Positions 1 through 13,529 of a DNA stretch of 64,000 nucleotides are shown here, in pieces (positions within the stretch are counted from its first letter, which is position 1; each line of letters begins with the position of its first letter). The DNA lies in contig OV884009.1 in the NCBI GenBank assembly GCA_930367205.1, positions 102,073,189-102,137,188 on the forward strand, written 5' to 3'. This DNA comes from Acanthosoma haemorrhoidale. Lineage: Eukaryota > Arthropoda > Insecta > Hemiptera > Acanthosomatidae. The translations under genes were made by a program, and so were the position numbers. The notes under the pieces are model-generated. The model saw only the letters and a list, made by a program, of their open reading frames with translations. It was not told the origin of the DNA and ran no database searches.

Positions 1-723
1 TGTGTAATACAGGGTTGTTAAGTCATAAATTTTCTCCACGCCAGGTGTCCGCTCGAGATCTACAAAAAATAACGGTAATGCCGTTTTGGTGGATTCGTTT
101 TGTTGTCTGTCCTCACGTAAAACGTTGGTTATTTGCCGAACTTTGAATCCCAGAGCTGATAGTTCGTCTTCAATTTCATCAGCTGGTGTGGTCGGGTGCA
201 GATTTCTTATCACTACTCGAAGCGATCGTTCTTGTTTCAACTGATATGTATGGAAGTCTGCATTGGTTTCTTCCAAATACTTAATGATCGCTCGATAAGT
301 ATCCGGAGTGTCTGGGGAAATTTTTGTATCCCGAGAGCGATTGAGGCACATATATTTTCCGGTACCTACATTTTTGCTCATTTGTGAGCATAATAGTTTG
401 AAATTGCTAATATTCCTTACGAATATGGCAGGCGGCTTGGGCTGTGTTGGTGTTTGAATAACTTCCATGTCGTCAGGTTGGCTATTTCTCAGTACCTCGA
501 AGCTATTCGGTGTGAAGAATGGAGATTCTGCTACAGTTTCTTCTTTTGAAGTGCTGGCAAGTGGTGGTAGATCTTCCATAGAGCTGGCAGCAGATGAGTT
601 TATAGGGATGTTCCTATCTGAGCGTCTGGGTTTTCACTTTACTGGCGACGTTGGCGGAGTTGGACCTAAGGACCTAGATCTTTTCTTTTTATTTTGTGAT
701 ATTAGCTGCTGATAAAATCTCAT
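1..723 (-). pseudogene. Jockey-like LINE ORF1 (Gag-like), N-terminal part, one internal stop, runs off window edge
   Basis: Read on the minus strand from the ATG at 723-721, one frame stays open to base 1 apart from a TGA at 634-636 (codon 30). The N-terminus is basic and Ser/Pro-rich, followed by an acidic, Ser-rich linker. The C-terminal half carries SLRVVIRNLHPTT, DELSALGFKVRQI and LPLFFVDLER, which I recognise as the domain that precedes the CCHC zinc knuckles in Jockey-type ORF1 proteins (PRE_C2HC). Such proteins bind the element's RNA. The zinc knuckles and ORF2 would lie beyond the window edge. The single stop after codon 29 is the only lesion seen, so the copy may be fairly young. An alternative start downstream of the stop would keep the conserved domain intact. 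Family assignment is from motif memory, not a search. Confidence 0.8.
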
Positions 724-1105
724 TTTGTCATTAGCTAGGATTTTTGTTAGTTAAAAAAAAATAAATAAAATACGTAGCGCCGGTGGGATTCCAGTGGCGA
801 GTCACCGGTCTTGGCTCTGAGCCACCTATCAGGTCTGGCTCAGAACGGCTATGTATTGTGAACGACGGCTGATGCCTCAGTCAAGATGGCCGACTACTCT
901 GTCTGATGTCACTATTATTTGCACTTCACACCAATGTACTAGCGATCTACTCACTTATTGAGGGCTCCCTCGTGGCCACCTCACTTAAGTTGCCAGTTGA
1001 CACAATCCCAAAGCCGAAAAAGGGTCTATAAACGGTAGTTATCGGTATTTATTTGGAGAGCGATAGTTGTACGTTGTTGTTAATAGTAGCGCATGCGCAG
1101 AAACT
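724..1105 (-). promoter_or_regulatory. Probable LINE 5' UTR with NRF-1-like palindrome
   Basis: This stretch lies just upstream of the minus-strand ORF1 and is richer in GC than its surroundings. It holds the 10-base perfect palindrome GCGCATGCGC at 1089-1098, which fits the NRF-1/EWG consensus, and a TATAAA-like string near 1026-1031 in plus orientation. LINE 5' UTRs carry internal promoters, so a factor site here would be sensible. The exact 5' end of the element is not visible; 1105 is an estimate from where composition drops back to AT-rich. Confidence 0.4.
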
Positions 1106-4358
<3,253 letters not shown>

Positions 4359-4889
4359 CACCACATTGTCGCTTTGCTTGCCAACCCCTGTGCCATGGAC
4401 CTAGTCACCTGTTTTATGAATAAGAGATAGGATAGGGATATAAAGATATAAGATAAGACTACCAGGCCACTAGATAGACTGAAGAAGCAGGTCCTCACAC
4501 CTATCTCGAAACATCTGCCACTTTGTTATTTCTGGCTGGCCAGAGCCTTTGTTGTAGGCCGCTGTATAAAAATAAAACATTGGCTTGATATCCAATTGGT
4601 TTTACCCCTCATCTTCTAGTAGAAGAACCTTTCTTTAAAAAAAAAAATGTTTTAATATCAGGTAGGGGAATGGACAGAACCCCCGTTCTGGAGAAAAAAG
4701 GCCGTCTTTTGTATCTCAGAAAAGACATTCCTTCAGGTACTTTTTTTTTTTTTGTTTCATATCCTCTTGTTACAAAATTAATATACGTTACAAAGTATAG
4801 AATCTACAAACGAATCTATTTACAATTGCTTCATTATATTGCGTATATCTTAGCTACATTTTATACAAATTCTGTTTTCTACTAATAGT
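4359..4889. other. Unassigned sequence between microsatellite and LINE-B fragment
   Basis: No ORF above noise. There is a somewhat GC-richer patch at 4376-4560 followed by ATAAAAATAAAACA near 4566, which could be a transcript 3' end of an unrecognised repeat, but nothing else supports this. Confidence 0.3.
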
Positions 4890-5340
4890 GATCCGGATTG
4901 TACAAAAGTATTATGATGCACATTATACGTTAGTGGACTGAATTTATTAAAAGTGATGGGCTCACCTTATTTATCATAGTCGTAAAACTAACTTACATCT
5001 AACAATAAAAACCTAAACTAAATCTTAACCTAATTTTCCCCGACAGTCTGTTGCCATCGATGTAGGAAAGGTGGTGGGGTCATAGTGTTAAACACTGGGT
5101 TTGTGAGGTGTTGCAACGAGTCAAAAAACTTGATGTATCTCCGGTGGATGAACTTACCCACAATAGCACACAAAGCAACGGTGCAGGTCAGCGTTCTTTA
5201 ACCTCTCGAGAGAGGTATGTCAGACCACTTTTCCCATGATCCCATTCTGGAATTGTTGGAGACTTTCAGCTGTATTGTCAGTCAATTGAATATACATCGG
5301 GGCACCGTACAGCAGAGCTGTATATAAAGTTATATATATA
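4890..5340 (-). pseudogene. Decayed LINE-B copy: RT C-terminus and 3' UTR
   Basis: Bases 5040-5330 align by eye, in the same orientation, with the 3' end of the intact LINE-B RT at 57532-57850. Shared landmarks are TGCCATCGATG near 5051, ATAGTGTTAAACAC near 5084, GAATTGTTGGAG near 5250 and ACCGTACAGCAGAG near 5305. Bases 4960-5035 match the LINE-B 3' UTR around GGCTCACCTT. Every frame is broken, and divergence is clearly greater than between the LTR-T copies. It is an old relative of the 57 kb element and shows that the family has been active in this genome for a long time. Confidence 0.75.
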
Positions 5341-5769
5341 AAGAGAAAGAGATATAAAGGTTGTTCCTGAAAGCTTATTCTAGCCTATCAGTAAGGAAGC
5401 CATGCATCTCGGAGGCAGCTTGATAGAGTACCCCTCCTGTACTGAGTCATTGGCCCCTGATGGGCAGCAGGCTGACCGCAGAGCATCAGAGACATCGTAC
5501 AACCCTGCCTTCTCGAAACGCAGTCACGCCCGCAGCTATCCTCTAGCTTGTCGTACCACGGCACGGTCTCACCAACTCGAGCCTACCATAAGTCATCACA
5601 ACCACCTTCCTCGGCTAACAACAACCGCAATCATTCGTGGGACTTAAGTAAAAGTCCTTTAGTATTAACTGCTAGCAACATAGTTGATAATCTACTTCGC
5701 ATTTCACTCGAATCCATCATGAAACTGAGATAGTTTATTACTAATTAACAAGTGAAGAATAAAATGTTG
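5341..5769. other. GC-richer unassigned insert between two LINE-B fragments
   Basis: The stretch is less AT-rich than its surroundings and separates the RT C-terminus from the RT palm fragment of what looks like one old LINE-B copy. Two overlapping plus-strand ORFs of 81 and 61 codons run through it without recognisable motifs. It may be highly diverged RT sequence or a later insertion. I cannot tell which. Confidence 0.3.
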
Positions 5770-5905
5770 AGTCGTAAACCTGTCGGCACAGCACCCCGTG
5801 GGACACTTCAGTCGAAGGCCTGCGTGCATTCCTCGAGATCCATAGCAGTTGCTATGTTCCTGTTGATACCGAGGGTGGAATCCGTCTGTAACAAGTGGAT
5901 GTTCT
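5770..5905 (-). pseudogene. Decayed LINE-B copy: RT motif A region
   Basis: Aligns by eye with 58440-58560 of the intact LINE-B RT, the region coding for the Asp-containing motif A. Shared strings include CCGTGRGACAC, the AGTCGAA block and GCTATGTT at matching spacing. All frames are broken. Its order relative to 4890-5340 is that expected for a single minus-strand element, so both are probably parts of one dead copy with lost or unrecognisable middle sequence. Confidence 0.65.
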
Positions 5906-7399
5906 GTACCCAGGTACCTATTTATAGTAATTATTATTGTTATTTAATCCAATACCACGAGATAAGAGGTACAATTAAACGGATAATTTAGTTCAGGAAG
6001 AAAGTAAAGGAATTTTAGTTGTCTTCAACCTTTAAAATAATAAAAAAGAATGTGATACCACTGATGGATTGAGTGAGCATAGTGTAATCCAGGTATGTAT
6101 CAATCTGTTATCAGTATGTATGGATACTGATACTGATACTACTGGAAGTAGAACAAGGAGTGATCAAGGAGGCATACCTGATAAGTTATGTTCCACCACA
6201 CCTATAAGTATGCTGATTAGCTTTGGTGCTTAAATCAAGTAACTCAGATAATGAAAATAAGATTGTGACCTTTATAAAGCCTATTTCTTTCTCAAGTGAT
6301 GTCAGGGTGTTTTTATTAGTTGATATTTTAGCTATTTACAATTCATTAAGTTTCGAAAAAGTTTTTTTCAGTCCCTGTGAGAGTTGTACGAATCCAATGT
6401 AGTTTTGGTCTAAAATGCGCACAAGTCGTTTCCCGATCACTTGAAATAATCAAGAGACGTGGATTCAAGAAGTGTATGTCGATATTGCTTCTGCACTTTC
6501 CACCTTCTTTATTTCCTTTCATTTTAGTTCATTATTGATGTAAAAGAAAATGGTTAGGCTACTGGTCCTCGGAATGTCTAGACTAACTGAATAGTAATCT
6601 TTATTACCGTGTTAGGAATTATCCCCAATTACATAGCGATGTCATATACTGTTGATTATTGTCCAAATTCTAGGGGTGGGACCGGAGAAGTTCCTCAAAC
6701 TAGCTGGATATCAAGCCCAAACTCAACCACCATTTAACTTTTACGGGTTTTCCTGTGGACCGTGAAATTGGATAGGTGACCAACACAGCCGGTGTCCAGA
6801 GTTTTTGTTGCCAGGACTACTGTTCCGCAAGCTGGAGGTGGTTTCCGCTAAATAGTTGCCAAGTTGTAACGTCTCCCATGTATATTTAAAGAGAAACGCC
6901 AGAGAGCAGCGGTGCCAAACAGTTATTAAGTTCAATTTGAAAACGAAAAACCATTTCAATTTTTACATCTATTAACAAAATTCATATTTGTTTCTGATAA
7001 AATTTATTCATTTTTAAACATTATTTCCCAAGCTCATATATTGTATTCAAAACAAAGTAAAACGTTTTAATGTTTGTTTAAAATCTAGAGATAACAAAAA
7101 GATCCAACCCAGAAATATAAAATAGAAATATTGAAAAAAGGAAATAATTCAATTAATTTCCTTGATTCTACTATAGTAGTATTGAATATTTTCTTCTTAT
7201 GTCAATATTTCTATTCTTTCTCTATATGGGGTCATTTTGTTATTGTCCAAACAAATACACATTTCAAAGGTCCTTAAAGTTTTAATGACTTTTATCAATC
7301 ATAATTTTAACTTTTTTTGATCAAAATTCTAAAAAAACTAGCCATCAAATTTTAAAAGATAAATTCATTATAAAAAAACAAAAATGAAAAAGTTGAATA
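5906..7399. other. AT-rich stretch without recognised genes
   Basis: Nothing recognisable. A minus-strand 72-codon ORF at 6741-6959 has no known motif. Between 6960 and 7400 the sequence is extremely AT-rich and runs into the foldback element. Confidence 0.4.
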
Positions 7400-7907
7400 T
7401 TTTTTTTTCGGTTCCAAGCCGCCTCCAAACTTGTTACTGGGCTGTTGAAGGAGAAAAACTTCTTATTATTTACCCACTTTCATTTATGATGTGGCTTTTA
7501 TGTTTCCTGCAAATTTCTATGCAATGTATTAATTTTTCAATTAATGAATTGTAATATAATTCATAATGAAGTTATAAACGTTTTTGCAAAGGTTTCATAA
7601 GATATTAAACAAATATGAAGTGATAGCCCCGATGATTTCTTTCATAGAGAAATTTAAATATTGTGAGGCACAAAATTTACGAGATTCAATGAAATAGACT
7701 TTCTGATTATTACACCCTAAAAAAATTATATTACAGTTCATTAATTAAAATAAAATGATTAATACATTGGATTTGCACATGTTCCTAGAAATTTGCAGGA
7801 AACATAAAAGCCACATCATAAATGAATGTGGGTAAATAATAAGGAGCTATTTCTCCTTCGAAAGCCGAGCAACAAGTTTGGAGGCTACTTGGAACCGAAA
7901 AAAAAAC
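7400..7907. mobile_element. Foldback element: long imperfect inverted repeat, about 508 bp
   Basis: The left arm (7400-7561) is repeated as its reverse complement in the right arm (7724-7907). The outer ends are TTTTTTTTTCGGTTCC and GGAACCGAAAAAAAAA. Inside follow matching blocks, for example TTATTATTTACCCAC, TTTATGATGTGGC and TTTTATGTTTCCTGC on the left, with their complements on the right. The right arm has about 20 extra bases near 7770-7790. The spacer (7562-7723) is AT-rich and has no ORF. This is the structure of a foldback or MITE-like non-autonomous DNA element. Transcribed RNA would form one long hairpin. I could not define target-site duplications because both flanks are A/T runs. 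Confidence 0.8.
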
Positions 7908-8117
7908 TATTTTTTATTCTCTAAAACTTGTGTTACGCAGCGAGTACAAACAGATGAATATGGACGTCAGTGGAATGTGATGGAATTCAAAAATGTGGTA
8001 CCTGGGAATGTTTCTCAGCTTTTTATTTTTGTACTTCCCAGCTTCTTTATTTTGTTCATGGACATTTTAGAAAAAAATACAATTTACTTTATAATCCATT
8101 TTTTTTTTTTAATTTAG

Positions 8118-8530
8118 GCGGTGTTAGTACGGTACTTATGCTTCCATCTCGACAAACGGCTGACCTGGAACCCACATATGAGGCTAAAAAGACAAGAACT
8201 AAACAGATGCTTTGAACAACTGTACAGACTACTTCAAAGGACATCCCATTTCTAAATAGAAAACTAATTACTAATTTACAAAGTTATACTTAAGCCAATC
8301 TGGACATACGGAATATAGCTATGTGGGACAGCAGAAAAGTTGAACGTCAAGCTTATCCAATCCTTTCAATCAGAAGTCCTGAGAACAATAGTAAATTCAT
8401 AACTATCTTAATATACCATACATTCTCGAACTCATCCCTTCTAAGTTCATGAAATTCCATAGTAACCTATCCAAAGACCCTAATCCCCTAGCACAGTCAT
8501 TGTACTGCACCACTCATCCCTATAATCCTC
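8118..8530 (+). pseudogene. LINE-A (Jockey-like) RT C-terminal fragment
   Basis: The frame from about 8128 contains YLCFHLDKRLTW, the block after the RT palm in Jockey-clade LINEs, then a basic Leu-rich helix and IWTYGI followed by CGT near 8310-8335, the usual thumb and connection signature. Several stops and a shift follow. There is no RT palm upstream, so the copy is 5' truncated near 8118. It continues directly into the LINE-A 3' UTR at 8531-8850. It is useful as the link between the recurring 3' tails and a Jockey-type RT. Confidence 0.75.
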
Positions 8531-8850
8531 CTCGGAGACTAAAACGGCAGTGGCCTCTTGACCTACTATGAATGCGTAACAGTGGAAGTTTTGGCAATGG
8601 CCAATTTTTCCAATCATATCCTGAGCGTATGTGGCTCTCGTGCTCTTGGTCAGCATCCACTGGTTCGTATCCGGTGACGTGGCTGACGTAGGAGTGAGGG
8701 GGACTTCCCAAGACTCCGCTTCCTCTTTCGCATGCGTGGGAGGAGAAAACCATGTGGATTTGGGAGGTCTCTGGGCTGTTTGTAAATACTGTATGAATGA
8801 AAACATCACTTGTTACTCAATGAGGCAGTTTGCAATTTTATCATAATATA
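8531..8850 (+). repeat. LINE-A 3' UTR and tail (copy at 8.5 kb)
   Basis: Shares long stretches with 18850-19150, 47640-47880 (both minus), 47960-48170 and 62690-62750. Examples are GTATCCGGTGACGTGGCTGA, CCTCTTTCGCATG, ACCATGTGGAT and TGTAAATACTGTATGAATG. The tail is decayed (TTATCATAATATATA) compared with the family end ATTTTATCATAATAAAG seen elsewhere. An open frame on plus (8631-8846) is a shadow of the 3' UTR and not a gene. Confidence 0.8.
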
Positions 8851-9499
8851 TATAAGTTATCGTCTCCCGACTGTACTGTGACGATCAAAGAAAAATATAG
8901 AATATGGATGGTAATAATGCACACAGGTTCGATTGTTAACTGCCTTTATTCTGTCCTCATCCTCTATCAATACCCAGGCTTTGTTTACATTAGGCCCCGT
9001 GGTATTAGGTTTAACAATGTCTTGCCACTAGCCATAACATATATATATATAATTTAGTCGGTAAAAAAAAATATAAAACAATAGTGATACTATTGCCCAT
9101 GAATTGACTAATTAATTAACCAAGGATAATTTAAAATTTAATAAACAAAAAAATTAATATTCACAGATTTATGGAACTTGTATCGGGATATGATGTTCAC
9201 AGTGAACGAGAAAACTAAAGAAAACCTCGACTTTTACAACTTAATATTTGTAATTGTTGAACACGGACAGTTTTTTCCCATTCAAGGCATTTTAGCTTTC
9301 AAGATTTTTTTTGAGCATAGCATTATTCCATTCATGTAAAAATTACATTATATAAAAGTGCACATCTACAATTAATTGCTGTTTATCACTTGTAACAAAT
9401 TCATCTATAATCTGAAACTACTCTATCATACATCTTACTGTAGAATGAAATGTCTATAGTTTCTTTTGATCCCATTAATTATATGATGTCGTTAGTAGC
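8851..9499. other. AT-rich spacer, no features
   Basis: No ORF or repeat recognised between the two LINE-A pieces; a plus-strand 75-codon ORF (8830-9057) overlaps the LINE tail and looks accidental. Confidence 0.4.
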
Positions 9500-9580
9500 G
9501 TATTATGAATGAAAACATTTATCTCAACTACTTATTGCCCAATGATGAAGATTGTAATTTTATCATAATAAAGTTGTTGT
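9500..9580 (+). repeat. LINE-A 3' tail fragment
   Basis: About 80 bases matching the last part of LINE-A: ATGAATGAAAACATTTATCTC, then ACTTATTGCCCAATGATGAA, then ATTGTAATTTTATCATAATAAAG. It is severely 5' truncated. The palindromic TTATTGCCCAATAA core has one change here (CAATGA). Confidence 0.75.
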
Positions 9581-9845
9581 ATAAAGTATAGTGTATATTG
9601 GCTGGAAACGAAATATGAATCATAATTTTAAATATACAGACATAATTACAATTAATTTTTGTATTCAATGTTATTAAATAATATACTTTGTTTTTTTCAG
9701 GTAAGTACATGACTGCTAATACCACTGTTATTCTTCAGTTCTTGAATCAGGTAACTAAATGAAGTTCATTTATTCATTAAATTTTTCATGAAGTTTTGAA
9801 CACTGAATAAATTGAGGAAAAAAAAGCTGTAATAAATGTACGAAA

Positions 9846-10113
9846 TTATAATGACAATTTATGCTTTAAGTATGCCATATTAAATTCAAGCGTTGGGTCT
9901 AATGATCCGGTTTCATGTAATGGCGTAGATTTGGGATACACGGTCGATTGCTTCGGTTGTCCGTTGACTTTGAAAGACATTAAACATTTTGAAAATGTTA
10001 ACAGTGTATCTATCAACGTTTTCGGACTAAACGGCAATAATGATGTATACCCGGTAAGAATTAGCAAATTAGAAAGCTATTCGAAATCTTTTGCTGCAAG
10101 AAGGTATAAGTAG
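9846..10113 (+). pseudogene. Polinton/Maverick-type DNA polymerase B, N-proximal fragment
   Basis: The frame to 10113 reads FGCPLTLKDIKHFE, then NSVSINVFGLN and DVYPVRISK. I recognise this as the block just before the exonuclease domain in protein-primed type B DNA polymerases of Polinton elements (pattern: K-x-I-x-K-F-E, S-V-N-V-F-G, V-Y-P-L-x-I-S-K). Homology appears to end near 10072; the last codons to 10113 look unrelated. The enzyme would replicate the element's linear DNA from a protein primer. A large catalytic part is missing: the next polymerase piece is at 12880, after a Gypsy element on the opposite strand. Assignment is from memory of the family. Confidence 0.6.
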
Positions 10114-10302
10114 TAACTTTTATTTAATAACCAGTTTGCGCAGGCTCGTTGGTCCTCAGTTGTTCTCATCCATGTTTGTATATTAGTTCGTTCTAAGTCT
10201 AATAGGCTTATGTTATAAAAGTGATAGTTTTAAAGTATTTTTCAATTATTTTTACAATATTTAATTACCGTGTAATGTAGTATTCTGTTACTGTTGATTA
10301 GG
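10114..10302 (-). other. Probable 3' flank or LTR start of the inserted Gypsy element
   Basis: Lies between the end of the polymerase fragment and the end of the Gypsy integrase. No LTR boundary could be fixed, because no second copy of this sequence was found on the other side near 12880. Confidence 0.25.
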
Positions 10303-10780
10303 TCAATTACTTTCAGTGAAGTTGTTCCAGTCCATAGCATTGTCTGACTTAGGAGAAGTGTCTTTATTGTTATGTAAAACATATTTTCGGCGTGTTAGAT
10401 GTTTCTTACGAGGTCGTTTAATATTGTTAGCATGCGATTTCTTTATTTCATTTTTATCTCCATATTTCATTACTGGTTTATAACAATTATCATGCTTTCG
10501 ATGGGTAGTAGTTTTTATCGTTAATTGTTCATCAGAAATTGTCGGAATGTCTTCCCGATTTCGGTTTAGTTTTTCTGTTCGATCAGTATTTTCTTTTATT
10601 ATTTTTGTCTTTACTAGGTCATGTATTAGGCTTTTGTCATCATGATAATTTTGAACATATTGTTCTTTTATTGATATTTGTTGGTTCTTTTTTTTAGTTA
10701 TTCCAAACGTTATCTCGTCAGGAGTCATATTAAGTTTTCCATTTATGGTATTGTTGTATAGTTATAAGTTAATTTTTGAT
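10303..10780 (-). pseudogene. Ty3/Gypsy integrase C-terminal region
   Basis: An open stretch on minus ends at 10303. Upstream of its first Met the same frame gives the Tyr-Asn-Asn-Thr-Ile string, followed by MTPDEITFGI, the conserved end of the retroviral-type integrase core in Gypsy elements. The remainder is a very basic, hydrophilic tail (RPRKKHLTRRKY). The integrase joins element cDNA to the host chromosome. Catalytic residues would be further upstream in decayed sequence. It sits downstream of RT and RNase H pieces in the order expected for Gypsy Pol. Confidence 0.65.
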
Positions 10781-12033
10781 TATTTAATGCCCTCAATAAT
10801 TCCATTTATGTGCTGTGTGCACGATTCAAAAGCCCTAAAAAATTATTAGAGTTATTAGGCATTACATACATTGGTTCTATTCCATTCGTTTCAAGGACAT
10901 CAGTAATTAAGTTATTTTTTATTAGTAATTTTATTCATTTATTAGTAATTTTTATTAAGTTATTTTTATAATTAAGTCTCTTCCGTTGTCCATTCGTATA
11001 GAATTTGTTGTCGGGTAATGTTCTAAGTATTGTTTTATAACGTCACATATGTTAGGACCTGTTATACTTTTCACGGTTCTTGTGAATAGTCTTTTTGGAA
11101 TAATATTAATTATATTATTTATTTAATTTCGTAATGTAAAATACTAATCATTAACTCTTCAAAAGGTTTTTCTGGTGTTGGTGTTACCTTAAATTTAGCT
11201 TCAAGTTGGTTTCCTTTCATCAAGTTCCTTTTTTCAAGTTTTTATACACATCATGCATTTTTTAATGTAATCCGTAATAATTTCTTTCATAGAGGGGATA
11301 TAATATTGTTTTCTTAATGTGTCATAAGTCTCAATTGTACGTGTGAGGTCTTTCCTTTGTGATAATTGGAAATAATCTCGTTTTGTTCGTCCTTATCTGT
11401 TACATTTAGTATATGATTTTTCTATCTTTTTATCTTAGTAGGATGTTTTTCCTGTATAGTTCTTGATAAAGTATTGAATTGTTCATCATACCAAGTAATC
11501 ATGACATTGAGTTTCGGTTCACAATAAATTCCATAAACATGCTTTAGGTGTGCTAATATTTGCTCTAATCTTTCCTCATTATTAAAAGAAATGTCATTTC
11601 CTCGTGTCAATAAATCTTCTTTTATTAAACAGTTTGGTCCTTAAGTTATTATAATTTGGTGTTTTTCAACGTTAATATGTTTGTCATTGTCTACAATCCA
11701 TATTTGCTTATTAGAAGAACGTTGGGAATGTGCAGTACCTCCATTGCAACTTACGTCATATTGTATTATCTGTTCATCTATTAGTTGGGGAATAGGTTGT
11801 TCTAAATCTGCAGTTATTGCGTCATATTCTAGACTATTTTTCTGGAAGTAATTCTATTTCTTCAAAGTCCATGTCATCATCACTGTCTACATGATTCAAT
11901 TATTGTGGTAAATTTTCATTTTGTCTTGATAGTATGCCAGCAACATGATTTATTTTTCCGTCTATATGTTTAATTTCGAATTCAAATTCTTGGAGTTTCC
12001 AGATCTATTTCATGATTCTAGTGTTTCCATTTT
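10781..12033 (-). pseudogene. Decayed Gypsy Pol: RNase H to integrase linker and integrase N-terminal part
   Basis: Several frames on minus keep protein-like stretches. At 11422-11830 there is an acidic, Gln-rich linker and a segment with QRSSNKQIWIVDN, typical of the region between RNase H and integrase in 17.6/297-type elements. At about 11200-11300 a frame reads like the zinc-binding end of integrase (NTNTRKTF, compare the usual TPTPEKPF). Many frameshifts and stops are present. No integrase catalytic triad is intact. Confidence 0.5.
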
Positions 12034-12369
12034 TCATAGTATAGATCCGTTTAAGTGGTTTGTGGTCTGTGTGTAATTAGATTTTTTGGTTCCGTATAAG
12101 TATGGTCTAAAATGATGTGTTGACCATACGATGGATATTAATTCTTTCTCTATAGTTGAGTAATTTAACTCTGGTGGTTGGAGTTCTCTTGATGCAAAAG
12201 CAACGGGATGTTCTATGTTGTTATCGTCACATTGAGATAATACTGAGCCAATAGCTTTATGGCTCGCATTAGTGGTTAGATAAAATTTTATAGATGGGTA
12301 AGCTAGAATTGGAGAGTTTGTCATTAGATTTTTCAGTGTCATACGATTCTTTGATTTATTTTGTACCAT
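12034..12369 (-). pseudogene. Ty3/Gypsy RNase H domain
   Basis: One open frame of 111 codons contains ILAYPSIKFYLTTNAS, then AIGSVLSQ, HPVAFASREL, and NYSTIEKELISIVW with RPYLYG. These are the RNase H signature blocks of Ty3/Gypsy Pol. The first catalytic Asp, expected in the LxTDAS motif, is Asn here, so activity is lost; the Glu of the EKE block is kept. The domain removes the RNA strand during reverse transcription. It overlaps the RT fragment frame at its upstream end. Confidence 0.85.
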
Positions 12370-12870
12370 ATATTTTCGTTTATAGTGGTTTCGATATTGG
12401 TTTCGTCAAATGCGCATAATTCTTTATAAATTACTGATAATAACCTGTCATTCCTAAAAATTGTAGTTTTCTGGTTATTTAGGTATGGAAGTTTTGTTAT
12501 AGCTTCCATTTTCTTTGGATTAGTTTTAAGTTCGCTTGGTGTTACAATATGTCCTAAGAAGGGTAATTCATTTTTAAAGAATCCGGTTTTGTCAAGTTGT
12601 ATCGATAATGCCTGATTTTTCAAGTTCATTTTCAAGATGTTGAAAGTGTTATTCCACGCTATTTGAGTTAACAATTATGTCAACAATATATACCGTTCCA
12701 TTTGGTACATTCGCGATCATCATTCGGTAATGATAATTTGTCATTTATCGTTAGTTCGTTGAGTTTTCTGTAGTCTATTACCATTCGTCGTATTTTTTTT
12801 TTACCAGAAGCATCCATTTTTTTTGGTACGATCCCATATTGGTGAATTATACGGATTCCTTTACCTATCC
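12370..12870 (-). pseudogene. Ty3/Gypsy reverse transcriptase, internally deleted
   Basis: Going downstream on minus: YGIVPKKMD and [12 protein letters not shown] (RT fingers) near 12850-12760, then directly a degraded catalytic motif near 12690 reading YIVDI in place of Tyr-x-Asp-Asp, then HFQHL and LDKTGFFKNELPFLGHIVTP with LKTNPKKMEAI (thumb) at 12630-12500. Roughly 70 residues of the palm, with the first catalytic Asp, are missing between fingers and YIVDI, and frame changes occur. No gag or protease lies upstream: sequence switches at about 12870-12880 to the plus-strand polymerase fragment, so the Gypsy copy lacks its 5' half. Confidence 0.8.
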
Positions 12871-12879
12871 AATTTCTAC

Positions 12880-13252
12880 AAAAGTACTTTAGTAGCTATT
12901 TCGACACTAGCAATGTCCCGGAAAATCATAAATGTTATTCAAGAGCTAATTATAAAGTAGTTGGAAAGATAAAAGATGAGATAAAATGTGTTCATATCAT
13001 GGAATTTGTCGGGTTCAGACCTAAAATGTACTCTTATAAAAGTGATAATTTAAAAATTAAGAAAGCTAAAGGTGTGGAAAAGAGCGCTGTAGAAGGATTG
13101 ACCTTCTTAGATTATTACAATGCATATAAGGCCTGTATACCCATGTATACCGACTTACAACTTATTCGATCGCATCATCACAAAAGTAAGTACTGTGCTC
13201 GTTAGTAAAAAGACTAACTTCTTTTGATGATGAACGTTTTGTTTACACTGCC
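12880..13252 (+). pseudogene. Polinton/Maverick-type DNA polymerase B, C-terminal fragment
   Basis: The plus frame from about 12888 reads YFDTSNVPENHK, then VVGKIKDEI, IMEFVGFRPKMYSY, KKAKGVEKSAV and LIRSHHHK; after a shift it ends SFDDERFVYTA with a TAA near 13252. This matches the C-terminal end of Polinton protein-primed polymerases (F-D-x-S-N-Y-P, V-G-K-x-K-D-E, E-F-V-G-L-R-x-K-M-Y-S, A-K-G-V). It is in the same orientation as 9846-10113 and in the right order, so one polymerase gene was probably split. About 260 bases beyond it the integrase gene begins on the other strand, tail to tail. Confidence 0.75.
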
Positions 13253-13529
13253 TAATAAAGTGGAATCTTTGCATATGGACATTTTGAAACCCCGTTTAAA
13301 CTATTGTAATTAGTATTGTTCTATGTAGTAATACTATGTATTATAAGGTAAAATAAAAACGTACACACCATTTATGTAAAGAAAACGCCATTTAAAAATG
13401 TAATTTAGTTAACAATGTAATTATAGTAATATTTTCATTGATTCACAGCACTGTTATGTCAATGTAATAATATGTAACATGTTTACAATAAAAGGGTTAT
13501 ATTAAGTAACTGTAATTTATTTTATTTGG

